Assembly (NCBI GenBank): GCA_910583775.1
Contig: CAJTYD010000016.1
Coordinates: 1-41,181, forward strand
Source of the DNA: an uncultured Muribaculaceae bacterium
Lineage (GTDB): Bacteria > Bacteroidota > Bacteroidia > Bacteroidales > Muribaculaceae
Direction: 5' to 3'
DNA: 41,181 nt
This document shows positions 1-7,699 of this stretch, piece after piece (position 1 is the stretch's first letter; every line of letters starts with the position of its first letter). A program made the position numbers and the translations under genes. The notes under the pieces are model-generated. The model ran no database searches, was not told the DNA's origin, and saw nothing but the letters and a program-made list of their open reading frames with translations.

Positions 1-109
1 GGCCAAAAGCCCCATTTTACGCCGTTATTGCTCGTTTGCAGTGGTGTTCTCACCAGACAAAAGAAAGCGGCCAGAAAGCCCCCCAAAAGCCATCTGACCG
101 CTCATGCGA

Positions 110-201
110 TTAAAGCAAATTAAACCTGATGCAAAGCCGCATTAAACACCTGCTTAAACACTTTGCCCTCGTTCTTAAAGCAAAACTAAACCAACTTAAA
201 C
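110..201. repeat. helically phased TTAAAC/TTAAAG motifs
   Basis: TTAAA followed by C or G starts at about 110, 120, 142, 154, 175 and 196, with a CTAAAC variant at 186. The gaps of 10, 22, 12, 21, 11 and 10 bases are close to whole turns of B-DNA. This could be an array of protein-binding sites or a curved segment. It could also be chance in AT-rich sequence. No function is assigned. Confidence 0.3.
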
Positions 202-452
202 CTTTTGTGCGTTTCGTTTTCCAGCCCTCCGCCCTACTACATCCACCTACTTACCGAATTATCAAAGGTTTACACATTCAAACGTTCTTCATGTTGTTGT
301 ACGCTTCGTTTTCATGCCCATACAAATATTTATGGAGCCGTACGAGCTAATGTTTATTCACAAGACAGAGTTGCGCACAAAAAAGTGACATCTTTCATCA
401 AATTTTCTATAATCTCAAACCTCGATAATAGGTATATTCATTTGATATTTAT

Positions 453-460
453 TAAATTTG
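453..460 (+). promoter_or_regulatory. candidate -7 box for the GH20 gene
   Basis: TAAATTTG matches the Bacteroidetes -7 consensus TAnnTTTG and lies 24 bases before the ATG at 485. No TTTG or TTG is seen at the usual 19-21 bp upstream, so this is a half-supported promoter. Confidence 0.4.
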
Positions 461-484
461 CGACAAAAATAAAATCGAACAAGT

Positions 485-2203
485 ATGAATCCCCTGAGGT
501 ATATTCTGACAATATTATCGCTCCTATGCGTCTGGCCGGCATATTCTGTCGGGCCTGCAATCATACCGTTGCCCCGAAGCATGAAATGCAGTGAAGGTTC
601 ATATCTTCTGAACCGGAATATTTCGATCGCTGCCGATAGTCTTCCAGAAGGCATGGAAAAAGAAATATCGAAATTTATGGTATTTCTCAGCCGTAACGCC
701 TCCATAAACGCACAAAAAGTAAAAGGCACCGGCGACATAACCGTTTCAAAAGATTCTTCCCTTCCGCAAGAAGGATATCGTCTTGCCGTAACGCCCGATA
801 AAATAAAGATCGAAGCCTCGACCTCCACCGGCCTGTTCTACGCCTTTCAGACTCTCAAAAAGATGTTGCCCGCTCAGATCACCGCCGGGAAAATGTCAAA
901 AAGCGATATCAGTTTTCCGATTTCGCTCCCTTCCGTGGAGATTGAAGACGAACCGCGGTTCAGCTACCGCGGATTCATGCTTGACGTCAGCCGCCATTTC
1001 TTCGATGCCTCGCAGATAAAGAAGATGCTCGACCTGATGGCAGTATATAAACTCAACCGTTTCCACTGGCACCTCACCGATGATCAGGGCTGGCGTCTTC
1101 CCGTCGACAAATATCCGGAACTTACTGAAAAAGGAGCAATAAACCACAACATTCTTCTCAGCGATTTCGAAGCGCAGAAGCAGACACGGGCAGGAGAAAA
1201 CACCTCTTACGGCCCATTCGCCTATACGAAAGAAGAGATTCGTGACATCGTGGATTACGCCCGCGAACGGCATATCGAGATTATCCCCGAAGTGGATATG
1301 CCGGGACACATGGTCGCCGCGATTCACACCTATCCGCAATTCTCGACCGACCCCGAAAGCAGACGGGCCATAGCCGCAGGGATCGCATTGCAAGCTGCCC
1401 CTGATCCCGATAACGTCGAGAGCCATTTCACTCACAATATATGGAATACCGGAGGCATATCTTCCGACGTGCTCGATATCAGCAAACCGGAAGTCATCAC
1501 GTTTGCCAAAGACGTAATCGACGCCCTCGCCGAACTATTCCCCTTTCAATATATCCATATCGGCGGAGATGAATGCCCGGTGGACGCCTGGAAGAAATCA
1601 GAAGCATGCCAGCAGCTGAAGAAAAATCTCGGACTCAGGAGCGACGAAGCCTTGCAGACCTGGTTCATGAATGAGATTGCCGCATACGCAAAAGAGAAGC
1701 ACGGCCGCAAGATCATGGGCTGGAATGAAATCATCACTTCAGAAGGAGCCGACAGAACTCTTATCAAGAAGATCGACCCCGTGATATTCTGCTGGTATCC
1801 GGCCGAGCAAGGAGTCGAGATATGTGAGAAAGAGGGTATCCCGTATATCTACACCCCATTCAACGGAGGATACTACATCAACCGATCTTACAAGGGGATT
1901 GACAAAATCGGAGCCGGACGCGACGGCTCGCTCTTCAAGTCGTATAATATCAATCCGCCGGAGGGGCGCCACTGCCTCGGAGTGCAGGGAACGTTCTGGA
2001 CCGAGCAGGTTGACCGCCCCCGCGACCTCGAATATCTCGCGCTACCCCGCCTGATAGCGATCGCGGAACAGGGCTGGACACCAGTCGCCCGCAAGGACTA
2101 CCGTGATTTCCTCCGCCGTCTCGAGAGCGACCTTCCCTATCTGGATGCCGCCGGATATAATTACGAAAGCCATCAGCTCGAAAATCCAGACCGCCCGGAA
2201 TAA
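485..2203 (+). CDS. beta-N-acetylhexosaminidase, GH20, secreted
   Basis: This is a 572-residue exo-hydrolase that removes terminal beta-linked GlcNAc or GalNAc from glycans such as mucin and N-glycans. Residues 1-22 form a signal peptide, so it acts in the periplasm or at the surface. An N-terminal GH20b-type domain (about 25-155) precedes the TIM-barrel catalytic domain (about 160-530). The barrel shows the motif around FHWHLTDDQGWR (about 193-204) and the catalytic Asp-Glu pair in HIGGDEC (D362, E363). The Asp orients the substrate N-acetyl group and the Glu is the acid/base. Length is normal for Bacteroidales GH20 enzymes without extra C-terminal modules. The ATG at 485 gives a clean signal peptide. 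The antiporter gene follows 52 bases downstream on the same strand, and nothing suggests a functional link. Confidence 0.95.
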   Translation: MNPLRYILTILSLLCVWPAYSVGPAIIPLPRSMKCSEGSYLLNRNISIAADSLPEGMEKEISKFMVFLSRNASINAQKVKGTGDITVSKDSSLPQEGYRLAVTPDKIKIEASTSTGLFYAFQTLKKMLPAQITAGKMSKSDISFPISLPSVEIEDEPRFSYRGFMLDVSRHFFDASQIKKMLDLMAVYKLNRFHWHLTDDQGWRLPVDKYPELTEKGAINHNILLSDFEAQKQTRAGENTSYGPFAYTKEEIRDIVDYARERHIEIIPEVDMPGHMVAAIHTYPQFSTDPESRRAIAAGIALQAAPDPDNVESHFTHNIWNTGGISSDVLDISKPEVITFAKDVIDALAELFPFQYIHIGGDECPVDAWKKSEACQQLKKNLGLRSDEALQTWFMNEIAAYAKEKHGRKIMGWNEIITSEGADRTLIKKIDPVIFCWYPAEQGVEICEKEGIPYIYTPFNGGYYINRSYKGIDKIGAGRDGSLFKSYNINPPEGRHCLGVQGTFWTEQVDRPRDLEYLALPRLIAIAEQGWTPVARKDYRDFLRRLESDLPYLDAAGYNYESHQLENPDRPE

Positions 2204-2255
2204 AACATCCTGCGCAAAAAAACGTTACTATAAAAAACTCACTTGTACTATTTCT

Positions 2256-3230
2256 ATGCTTCTTACTGTATTGCTTTTAATCGTAGGCCTCGTGCTGATT
2301 CTCGGAGGCGCCAACTATATGACCGACGGAGCGGCCGCCGTCGCAAAACGCTTCGGGTTGTCCGACCTGGTTGTCGGCCTGACCATTGTAGCATTCGGAA
2401 CCTCCGCTCCGGAACTGACCATCAGCCTGTTGTCGGCGATAGACGGCAACACCGGCATGGCGATCGGCAACGTGGTCGGAAGCAATATATTCAATATCCT
2501 GCTGATTATCGGCGCCGTGGCTCTCGCGCGTCCCATAAAGGTAGAGAAAGGGATCATGACAAACGAGATCCCGCTCGTGATCCTCTCCTCTGTCGCGCTG
2601 CTCGCCATCGGGTCGTCGCTCCCGCTCGACGGAACGGCTCCGGAGATAACCCGCGTAAACGGAATCCTCCTGCTGCTTTTCTTCGCCATATTCATGCGCT
2701 ACGTCTTCTCCCAGGCAAAAAACGGCGCCGACTCTGCCGGGAACAACGACGACGACAAACCGGTGAAGAAGCTGCCTCTCTGGAAATCCGTCCTCTTCAT
2801 CGCCGGAGGACTCGCCGCACTGGTCTACGGCGGAGATCTTTTCGTCGACAAAGCCTCGGCGATCGCCTCCTCCTTAGGCGTCAGCGATGCGGTGATCGGT
2901 CTTACGATAGTAGCCGCCGGAACCTCCCTCCCCGAGCTCGCCACATCGCTCACCGCCGCCATCAAAGGCAACTCCGGCATAGCCGTCGGCAACGTGATCG
3001 GCAGCAACATCTTCAATATCTTCCTTGTCTTAGGCTGTTCGGCCACCATCCGCCCGCTCCCCTTCGCCGGGATCACCACGCTTGATCTGCTGGTGCTCAC
3101 AGGCGCCTCCCTCCTTTTCTGGCTCTTCGGCTGGCTGTTCGGCAATAAAACAATAACCCGCGCCGAAGGTGGTATCCTCGCCGCGGGCTATATCGCCTAC
3201 ATCGCCTGGCTCGTCATGCAGGCCGTGTAG
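2256..3230 (+). CDS. calcium/sodium antiporter (CaCA superfamily, YrbG-like)
   Basis: This is a 324-residue inner-membrane cation/Ca2+ exchanger. It has the two inverted alpha-repeats of the family: GTSAPELTISL with GNVVGSNIFNI in the first half, and GTSLPELATSL with GNVIGSNIFNI in the second. These carry the ion-coordinating Glu and Asn residues. About ten hydrophobic segments are split by a short charged loop (NGADSAGNNDDDKPVKK). An in-frame start exists at 2103, but it would overlap the GH20 gene by 101 bases and add a polar, non-family extension. The ATG at 2256 begins directly with the first membrane helix (MLLTVLLLIVGLVLILGG) and is preferred. The gene converges on the GH30-GH43 gene with only 17 bases between the stops. 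Confidence 0.93.
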   Translation: MLLTVLLLIVGLVLILGGANYMTDGAAAVAKRFGLSDLVVGLTIVAFGTSAPELTISLLSAIDGNTGMAIGNVVGSNIFNILLIIGAVALARPIKVEKGIMTNEIPLVILSSVALLAIGSSLPLDGTAPEITRVNGILLLLFFAIFMRYVFSQAKNGADSAGNNDDDKPVKKLPLWKSVLFIAGGLAALVYGGDLFVDKASAIASSLGVSDAVIGLTIVAAGTSLPELATSLTAAIKGNSGIAVGNVIGSNIFNIFLVLGCSATIRPLPFAGITTLDLLVLTGASLLFWLFGWLFGNKTITRAEGGILAAGYIAYIAWLVMQAV

Positions 3231-3247
3231 ATATTTTCAGATTTTCC

Positions 3248-5731
3248 TTATTGGTTGTAGAGGCCGAGAACCTTCAGGCGGTCGCCGGAGAGATCGACCT
3301 TGAAGAAATTGGGCACGCGGATATAGCGGCCGTTTACATCCTTGTGACTGTGGGCCGACAGGAGCCACTGCCCGTCGAAGGTGCGGAAGATCATTCCGTG
3401 TCCGAAGTTCGGAGGTGTTATCGGTTCCTTTTCCTGAACCCAGGGGCCGTCGAGCGTGCCTGATTTCGAATATGCCACACCCTGCGTATAGTCGCCTAAT
3501 ACCCAGCTTGTCCAGAGCATTCCGAGTTTGCCGCTGCCGGTCTTGAAGAGCCATGGACCGTCGGTGACGCGGTTGAACTGTATTTTGTCGCCCATGCGCT
3601 CGCGGCTCCAGGGAGAGGCCGAAGCCCGGAACAATACCTTCCCCTTCCCTTTTGATCCTGAAAGATCCTCCTTCAGCTCTATCTTCTCGATCGTTCCGTT
3701 CCAGTTCTGCAGCCATTCGCCACAATAGACCATATAAGGCTTGCCGTTTCTGTCAACCCAGAACGTGCCGTCGAGCGTCAGATAGTTTTCCGGCAGATAT
3801 GTCGGATCGGCCATCGGGACGAAGGGACCGTCCGGCCGGTCGCTTACAAGCACATGGCTCGCGCGGCGCTCCAGTTTATTGCCTTTATATTCACCAAGTA
3901 TATTCTTATGATTTGTGAAAGTGGCGAAATAATAATATTTGCCGTTGTGTTTGTGCAGCTCGGCGGCCCAGATGGCGGGACGCGGCCCCATCCATGACGC
4001 GCTGTCGGTCTGCGCCACCGTGTAAGGTCCTGCCCATCCCTTGAGATCACGGCTCTTCCACATCTTTCCTCCCGTTCCGGTCATATAATACGCCTTTGTC
4101 GTGTCGTCAGCCAGGACGCAGGGGTCGCTGAGCACGATGGCGTCAAGAGGGATGTTTTCGTTCCAGACGATCGTCGATACCGAACGGGGAGCGAGTTCCA
4201 CCTCTCTGCCCTCGGTTCTGCATGGAGTGAGACTCTCCCCGTTATCGGAAGTACGGTAGATGGTCATCTCCGGCATCGCCTCGCCGATATGTCCGGCCAC
4301 CGAGAGATCCACAAATTGCACTTTATCGGAATAATTGATTGCCACGACCGCCATTGTTCCGTCAGGATTCATATAAGCCGATAGCATGACGCCCCGGGGG
4401 TCTGTCGCGCTATCCGGCTGAATATTCGAGCCGGCGCCCGGTTGGCCGATCTCGATTCTCTTGGCTCCCGGCTGCACGAAACGGCTGTAATTGCCCATCG
4501 CCCAGAGGAGCTTCGAATCAACGATCGTGTCGTTGCCGGCGTCATTCTTATACTGAAAAAGGAGACCGTCCTTGTAGTCGCCGCCTACCGAACGCCACCA
4601 CTGCCAGCTTCGGGAATTTGCATATACCATGTCGTGGTGAATCATTCGCGCCACATAGAGAGCGGTCTTCATCGTGCGGTCATAACCCCCGCCTCCGCCG
4701 ATCTCCTCGTCATTGCTCATGATGCAGACCTCGCTCTGCCAGAAATCTGTATCATATTTCTTCAGGGTGTCGTTAAGCTGTTGGCGGTATCTCTTCATGG
4801 CGTCGACCGGTGTATTAGTCCAGTAGCTGTGTCCGGCGATCAGATTGGGGACATGGCTCAGATTCCCGATATAACTCTCAGTGCTGTCGGGGCAGAAGAA
4901 AGACTGTATAAGATAACCGCGTTCCGGACCGGTCTGATGAGTCGCCATCATACACCTGTAATCGGATGATTCCGGAATTATGATTTTTGTATCGAGCTGA
5001 CGGCGTCCCAACTCCTCGTCGAGCATACGCACAAGACGGGCTATCTCATATTTCGTGGCCGGCGTTCCCTCCTGCTTCGGTCCCTGCCAGTTCCAGTGGC
5101 CGTCAGGCTCGTTGACAGGATCGATATAGTTGAGCCGGATTCCGTGGTGACGGTCGAGACCGTCGACAACTTCCGCCATAAAACGGGCGAAATCTCCATA
5201 TTTGCTCTCTTTGAGATTATATGTTCCGCCACGGCCCGTATTGGTTGCGAGTCCGTTTTTAGTGAAATAGACCGGCGGCGAGTTCAGAAAACCGAGGAAA
5301 TTGCGCACTCCTCTCTCCTTGGCGCGTTTCATGAACGCCACCTGACCCTTCTGCTTGTTCCAGTCGTAACTACCGTCAGGGAGAAGGAAGCAGTCGGTTC
5401 TTGTACCATTGTTGATCTTGCTGCTGTCGCCCTGCTCGAGACTGCCCGCGCCGATATTGAAGCGCCAGATGTTAAGGCCGATGCCCTTAGGCTTCCCCTT
5501 TCGGTCGTTCTCGCGACTGAAAAGAAGGTCGGCCACACGGTTCTGGATGTGATCGGGCATCTCTCCGATAAAGCGCATGCTCCAGGCGTCCGACGCGCCG
5601 AACCCGTCTATGGTCTGGTAAGTCTTTCCCGGATCAATGACAAACTTTGTAGCATCGGGCTGCTGGGCCGACAAAGAGAGTGCGCCGAACGCGCACATAA
5701 GCCCCAATCCTCCTAATCTCAGTTTCTTCAT
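3248..5731 (-). CDS. secreted two-domain glycosidase, GH30 plus GH43
   Basis: The product is 827 residues with a signal peptide (MKKLRLGGLGLMCAFGALSLSAQ). Residues about 30-525 form a GH30 (clan A) module. It opens with TIDGFGAS, has the likely acid/base Glu in PVNEPDG (about 209) and the likely nucleophile Glu in FWQSEV (about 335), and ends in a beta-rich side domain. Residues about 532-827 form a five-bladed GH43 domain with the base Asp in VLSDPCVL (about 538) and a second Asp in LDGTFWVD. Where many GH43 enzymes have a catalytic Glu, this one reads VTDGPW. The substrate is uncertain; a beta-1,6-linked glycan combined with exo-trimming of side chains is plausible. The start at 5731 is preferred over an upstream in-frame ATG at 5800, which would place about 23 extra residues before the signal peptide. 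Confidence 0.9.
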   Translation of the reverse strand: MKKLRLGGLGLMCAFGALSLSAQQPDATKFVIDPGKTYQTIDGFGASDAWSMRFIGEMPDHIQNRVADLLFSRENDRKGKPKGIGLNIWRFNIGAGSLEQGDSSKINNGTRTDCFLLPDGSYDWNKQKGQVAFMKRAKERGVRNFLGFLNSPPVYFTKNGLATNTGRGGTYNLKESKYGDFARFMAEVVDGLDRHHGIRLNYIDPVNEPDGHWNWQGPKQEGTPATKYEIARLVRMLDEELGRRQLDTKIIIPESSDYRCMMATHQTGPERGYLIQSFFCPDSTESYIGNLSHVPNLIAGHSYWTNTPVDAMKRYRQQLNDTLKKYDTDFWQSEVCIMSNDEEIGGGGGYDRTMKTALYVARMIHHDMVYANSRSWQWWRSVGGDYKDGLLFQYKNDAGNDTIVDSKLLWAMGNYSRFVQPGAKRIEIGQPGAGSNIQPDSATDPRGVMLSAYMNPDGTMAVVAINYSDKVQFVDLSVAGHIGEAMPEMTIYRTSDNGESLTPCRTEGREVELAPRSVSTIVWNENIPLDAIVLSDPCVLADDTTKAYYMTGTGGKMWKSRDLKGWAGPYTVAQTDSASWMGPRPAIWAAELHKHNGKYYYFATFTNHKNILGEYKGNKLERRASHVLVSDRPDGPFVPMADPTYLPENYLTLDGTFWVDRNGKPYMVYCGEWLQNWNGTIEKIELKEDLSGSKGKGKVLFRASASPWSRERMGDKIQFNRVTDGPWLFKTGSGKLGMLWTSWVLGDYTQGVAYSKSGTLDGPWVQEKEPITPPNFGHGMIFRTFDGQWLLSAHSHKDVNGRYIRVPNFFKVDLSGDRLKVLGLYNQ

Positions 5732-5769
5732 GATGATAAGTTTCAAAAAATACAAAGCAATAATATTTA

Positions 5770-5800
5770 CAAAGATACTTAATCCTGACAAAATTTGCAA
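5770..5800 (-). promoter_or_regulatory. sigma-ABfr-type promoter of the GH30-GH43 gene
   Basis: On the minus strand a perfect -7 box TATCTTTG (5770-5777) follows a -33-like TTG (5798-5800) with a 20-bp spacer. This fits the Bacteroidetes primary promoter pattern. The predicted 5' leader before the ATG at 5731 is about 30 bases, which supports that start over 5800. Confidence 0.65.
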
Positions 5801-5909
5801 TTCTCATTTTGCGATCATAGTGTGAAATAAAGATAATTGACCTAAAATTTTAAGACTCAACTTTTTAAATCTCCCGCATAGCAATTCGACGGATTACATC
5901 CCTGCTTTA

Positions 5910-6091
5910 GAAACTGTTTAAATTTATTTTCAAAGGATTTTGAGAAGATTTTTGAGATGTTTTCGCAAGTTGAGAAAGGAGAAACCTTTCGGTTTCGACT
6001 GCCGAAACTTGGCGGAAACAGCCAAAAAGATTCTTAAAAGCCTTGAAAGAATTCTTATTATAAAATTTTCGAAAGAAATTTAAATAGTTTC
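5910..6091. repeat. short terminal-inverted-repeat element (copy A)
   Basis: This 182-bp element has 25-bp imperfect inverted ends. The left end at 5910-5934 begins GAAACTGTTTAAATTTATTT. The right end at 6067-6091 is its inverse with about three changes. TTA lies immediately outside both ends, which could be a target duplication. The interior holds nested hairpins, including GAAACC-TTT-(C)GGTTTC flanked by CAAGTT and AACTTG. No open frame is convincing. The 25-base left end recurs exactly, inverted, at 34130-34154. Confidence 0.65.
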
Positions 6092-6258
6092 TTAAACGTA
6101 AGAGAACAGGGGAAAATCCCGCAGGCGCAAAAAAGTCAAAGGGGCGGCTCACGTACATAATTAAGCGCGCCAAGATGTCGCCTTCGGCCTGTGAAGCCCG
6201 GATTATACACGTCATCGTCAAGATATTGAAGCTATTGCAATATGCCATTTAACAAATT

Positions 6259-6352
6259 TGCCAATTGTGGCAATTTTAGCAAATAAACACTTGCATAGCT
6301 CGTCAGAAAGGATTATCTTTGCAGGCAGTTGCTAATTATGCCAATATTGGCA
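6259..6352 (+). promoter_or_regulatory. promoter with flanking TGCCAA palindromes upstream of the AAA ATPase
   Basis: A -33-like TTGCA (6291-6295) and a perfect -7 TATCTTTG (6314-6321) are separated by 20 bp. Two inverted repeats bracket them: TTGCCAATTGTGGCAA (about 6259-6274) upstream, and TGCCAATATTGGCA (6339-6352) just after the expected transcription start. The arrangement looks like paired operators for a repressor, perhaps autoregulation. The palindromes are seen in the sequence; the operator role is inference. Confidence 0.6.
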
Positions 6353-6367
6353 AAAAAGATAAATGAG

Positions 6368-7621
6368 ATGAAAATTCCCAGGCCCTATTACCTGAACCAG
6401 CTCGTCTCCGGGATGGGCAATGGTTTTATAAAAATAGCCACCGGATTAAGAAGATGCGGAAAGTCATATCTTCTCTTCAATCTTTTCGCGGATTACCTCA
6501 AAGAGTCCGGAATTGATGAAAGCCATATCATCAAAGTGGATTTGGAGGACATCCGAAACATCGAACTCCGTGACCCAATCAATCTTGTCAGACATATCGA
6601 CAGCAGGATGAGGGATCAAGCTATGTATTATATTCTATTGGATGAAGTGCAGCATGTGGAGAGATTTGTCGATGTCCTCAACAGTTATCTAAAAATTGAA
6701 AACGCCGATGTATATGTGACTGGGAGCAACTCGAAATTTCTCTCATCCGACATTGTGACAGAATTCCGTGGAAGGGGTGACGAGATACATATATATCCTC
6801 TGACGTTTGCAGAGATTTACTCTGTTTATGGAGGCGACAAATCGGAGCTTTGGAAGGATTACATTACATATGGCGGCCTTCCCCATATACTTAGTCTTGA
6901 CTCCCATCAGAAAAAAGCGACCTATCTGAAAAATCTTTATAAGACGGTCTATCTGAAAGATTTGGAGGAGAGAAATAAAATTTCCAAAGTCGCTGAATTT
7001 ATCGAACTTGTGCATATCATTGCCTCTTCAATCGGCTCACCATGCAATCCGGCAAAACTCGCCAACACATTCAACAGTGTCAGCAAAAGCGAGTTGTCTC
7101 GACAGACGGTCGCAACGTATCTCGGATATATGGAGGACGCCTTTCTTATTGAGATGGCCAAGAGGTATGATGTAAAGGGCAAGAAATACATCAACACACT
7201 GTCGAAGTATTATCATACTGACATCGGTGTTCGCAATGCCATACTTGATTTCAGGCAGCAGGAAGAGACACATATAATGGAGAATGTCATCTACAACGAA
7301 CTGTTGGTGAGAGGGTATTCAGTTGATGTCGGTATGGTTGAGGTCAAGGGGCGAGATGCAGACAATGAATGGTACCGCAGACAGCTTGAGGTAGATTTCG
7401 TGGCCAACATGGCTTCGAAAAGGTATTACATACAGTCGGCTCTGGCAATTCCAGACAAGGAGAAAATGAAACAGGAGAGCGCTTCGTTACGCAATATTTC
7501 TGATGCTTTCAAGAAAATCATAATAGTGAGAGATCATATCAATCCATGGTATACTGAGGATGGAATACTTATACTCGGACTCTTTGATTTCCTACTCAAT
7601 CCAGAATCGCTTGATCTTTAG
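6368..7621 (+). CDS. AAA-family ATPase with C-terminal DUF4143
   Basis: The product is about 417 residues with Walker A at TGLRRCGKSYL, Walker B at YYILLDEVQ and a sensor-like TGSNSKFLSS. It is followed by the DUF4143 region common to a large family of stand-alone bacterial and archaeal ATPases of unknown function. The C-terminal part (VEVKGRDADNE...QLEVDFVA) resembles the restriction-endonuclease-like fold often found there. Upstream in-frame starts exist (TTG 6329, ATG 6338). I chose the ATG at 6368 because MKIPRPYYLNQL fits the family N-terminus and leaves about 40 bases of leader after the predicted transcription start. Base composition is more AT-rich than the flanking operons, and the gene stands alone between unrelated operons, consistent with horizontal movement. 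Confidence 0.85.
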   Translation: MKIPRPYYLNQLVSGMGNGFIKIATGLRRCGKSYLLFNLFADYLKESGIDESHIIKVDLEDIRNIELRDPINLVRHIDSRMRDQAMYYILLDEVQHVERFVDVLNSYLKIENADVYVTGSNSKFLSSDIVTEFRGRGDEIHIYPLTFAEIYSVYGGDKSELWKDYITYGGLPHILSLDSHQKKATYLKNLYKTVYLKDLEERNKISKVAEFIELVHIIASSIGSPCNPAKLANTFNSVSKSELSRQTVATYLGYMEDAFLIEMAKRYDVKGKKYINTLSKYYHTDIGVRNAILDFRQQEETHIMENVIYNELLVRGYSVDVGMVEVKGRDADNEWYRRQLEVDFVANMASKRYYIQSALAIPDKEKMKQESASLRNISDAFKKIIIVRDHINPWYTEDGILILGLFDFLLNPESLDL

Positions 7622-7699
7622 CGTATAAAATAGCAAGGCGATTCAATGAATAAATGAAGAGTGCATCAGGATTTTGATACTCCCCTCCGAGAAGTGCGG

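Larger units (their letters stand above)
1..484. other. gene-free leader region upstream of the GH20 gene
   Basis: No convincing coding sequence is seen. The short open frames here have low-complexity, non-protein-like translations and no recognisable domain. The region is AT-rich towards the gene. It contains a run of TTAAA motifs between 110 and 201 (listed separately) and a -7-like box just before the gene at 485. The first 100 bases could be the tail of something outside the window, but I recognise nothing in them. Confidence 0.5.

Noticed and set aside
205..594. Open frames upstream of and into the GH20 gene
   Set aside because: Low-complexity translation with no domain, overlapping the well-supported GH20 signal peptide region.
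2103..2255. Longer start for the antiporter at 2103
   Set aside because: It would overlap the GH20 gene by about 100 bases and add a polar extension before the first membrane helix.
2243..3085. Long Arg-rich frame overlapping the antiporter gene
   Set aside because: It is the +1 frame shadow of the antiporter with very high Arg content and no domain.
5907..6248. 113-codon frame on the minus strand between 5907 and 6248
   Set aside because: It runs through both inverted ends of repeat element A and its translation shows no protein-like pattern.
6329..6367. Upstream TTG (6329) and ATG (6338) starts for the AAA ATPase
   Set aside because: They lie at or just after the predicted transcription start and within the palindrome; the ATG at 6368 fits the family better. 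Not fully excluded.
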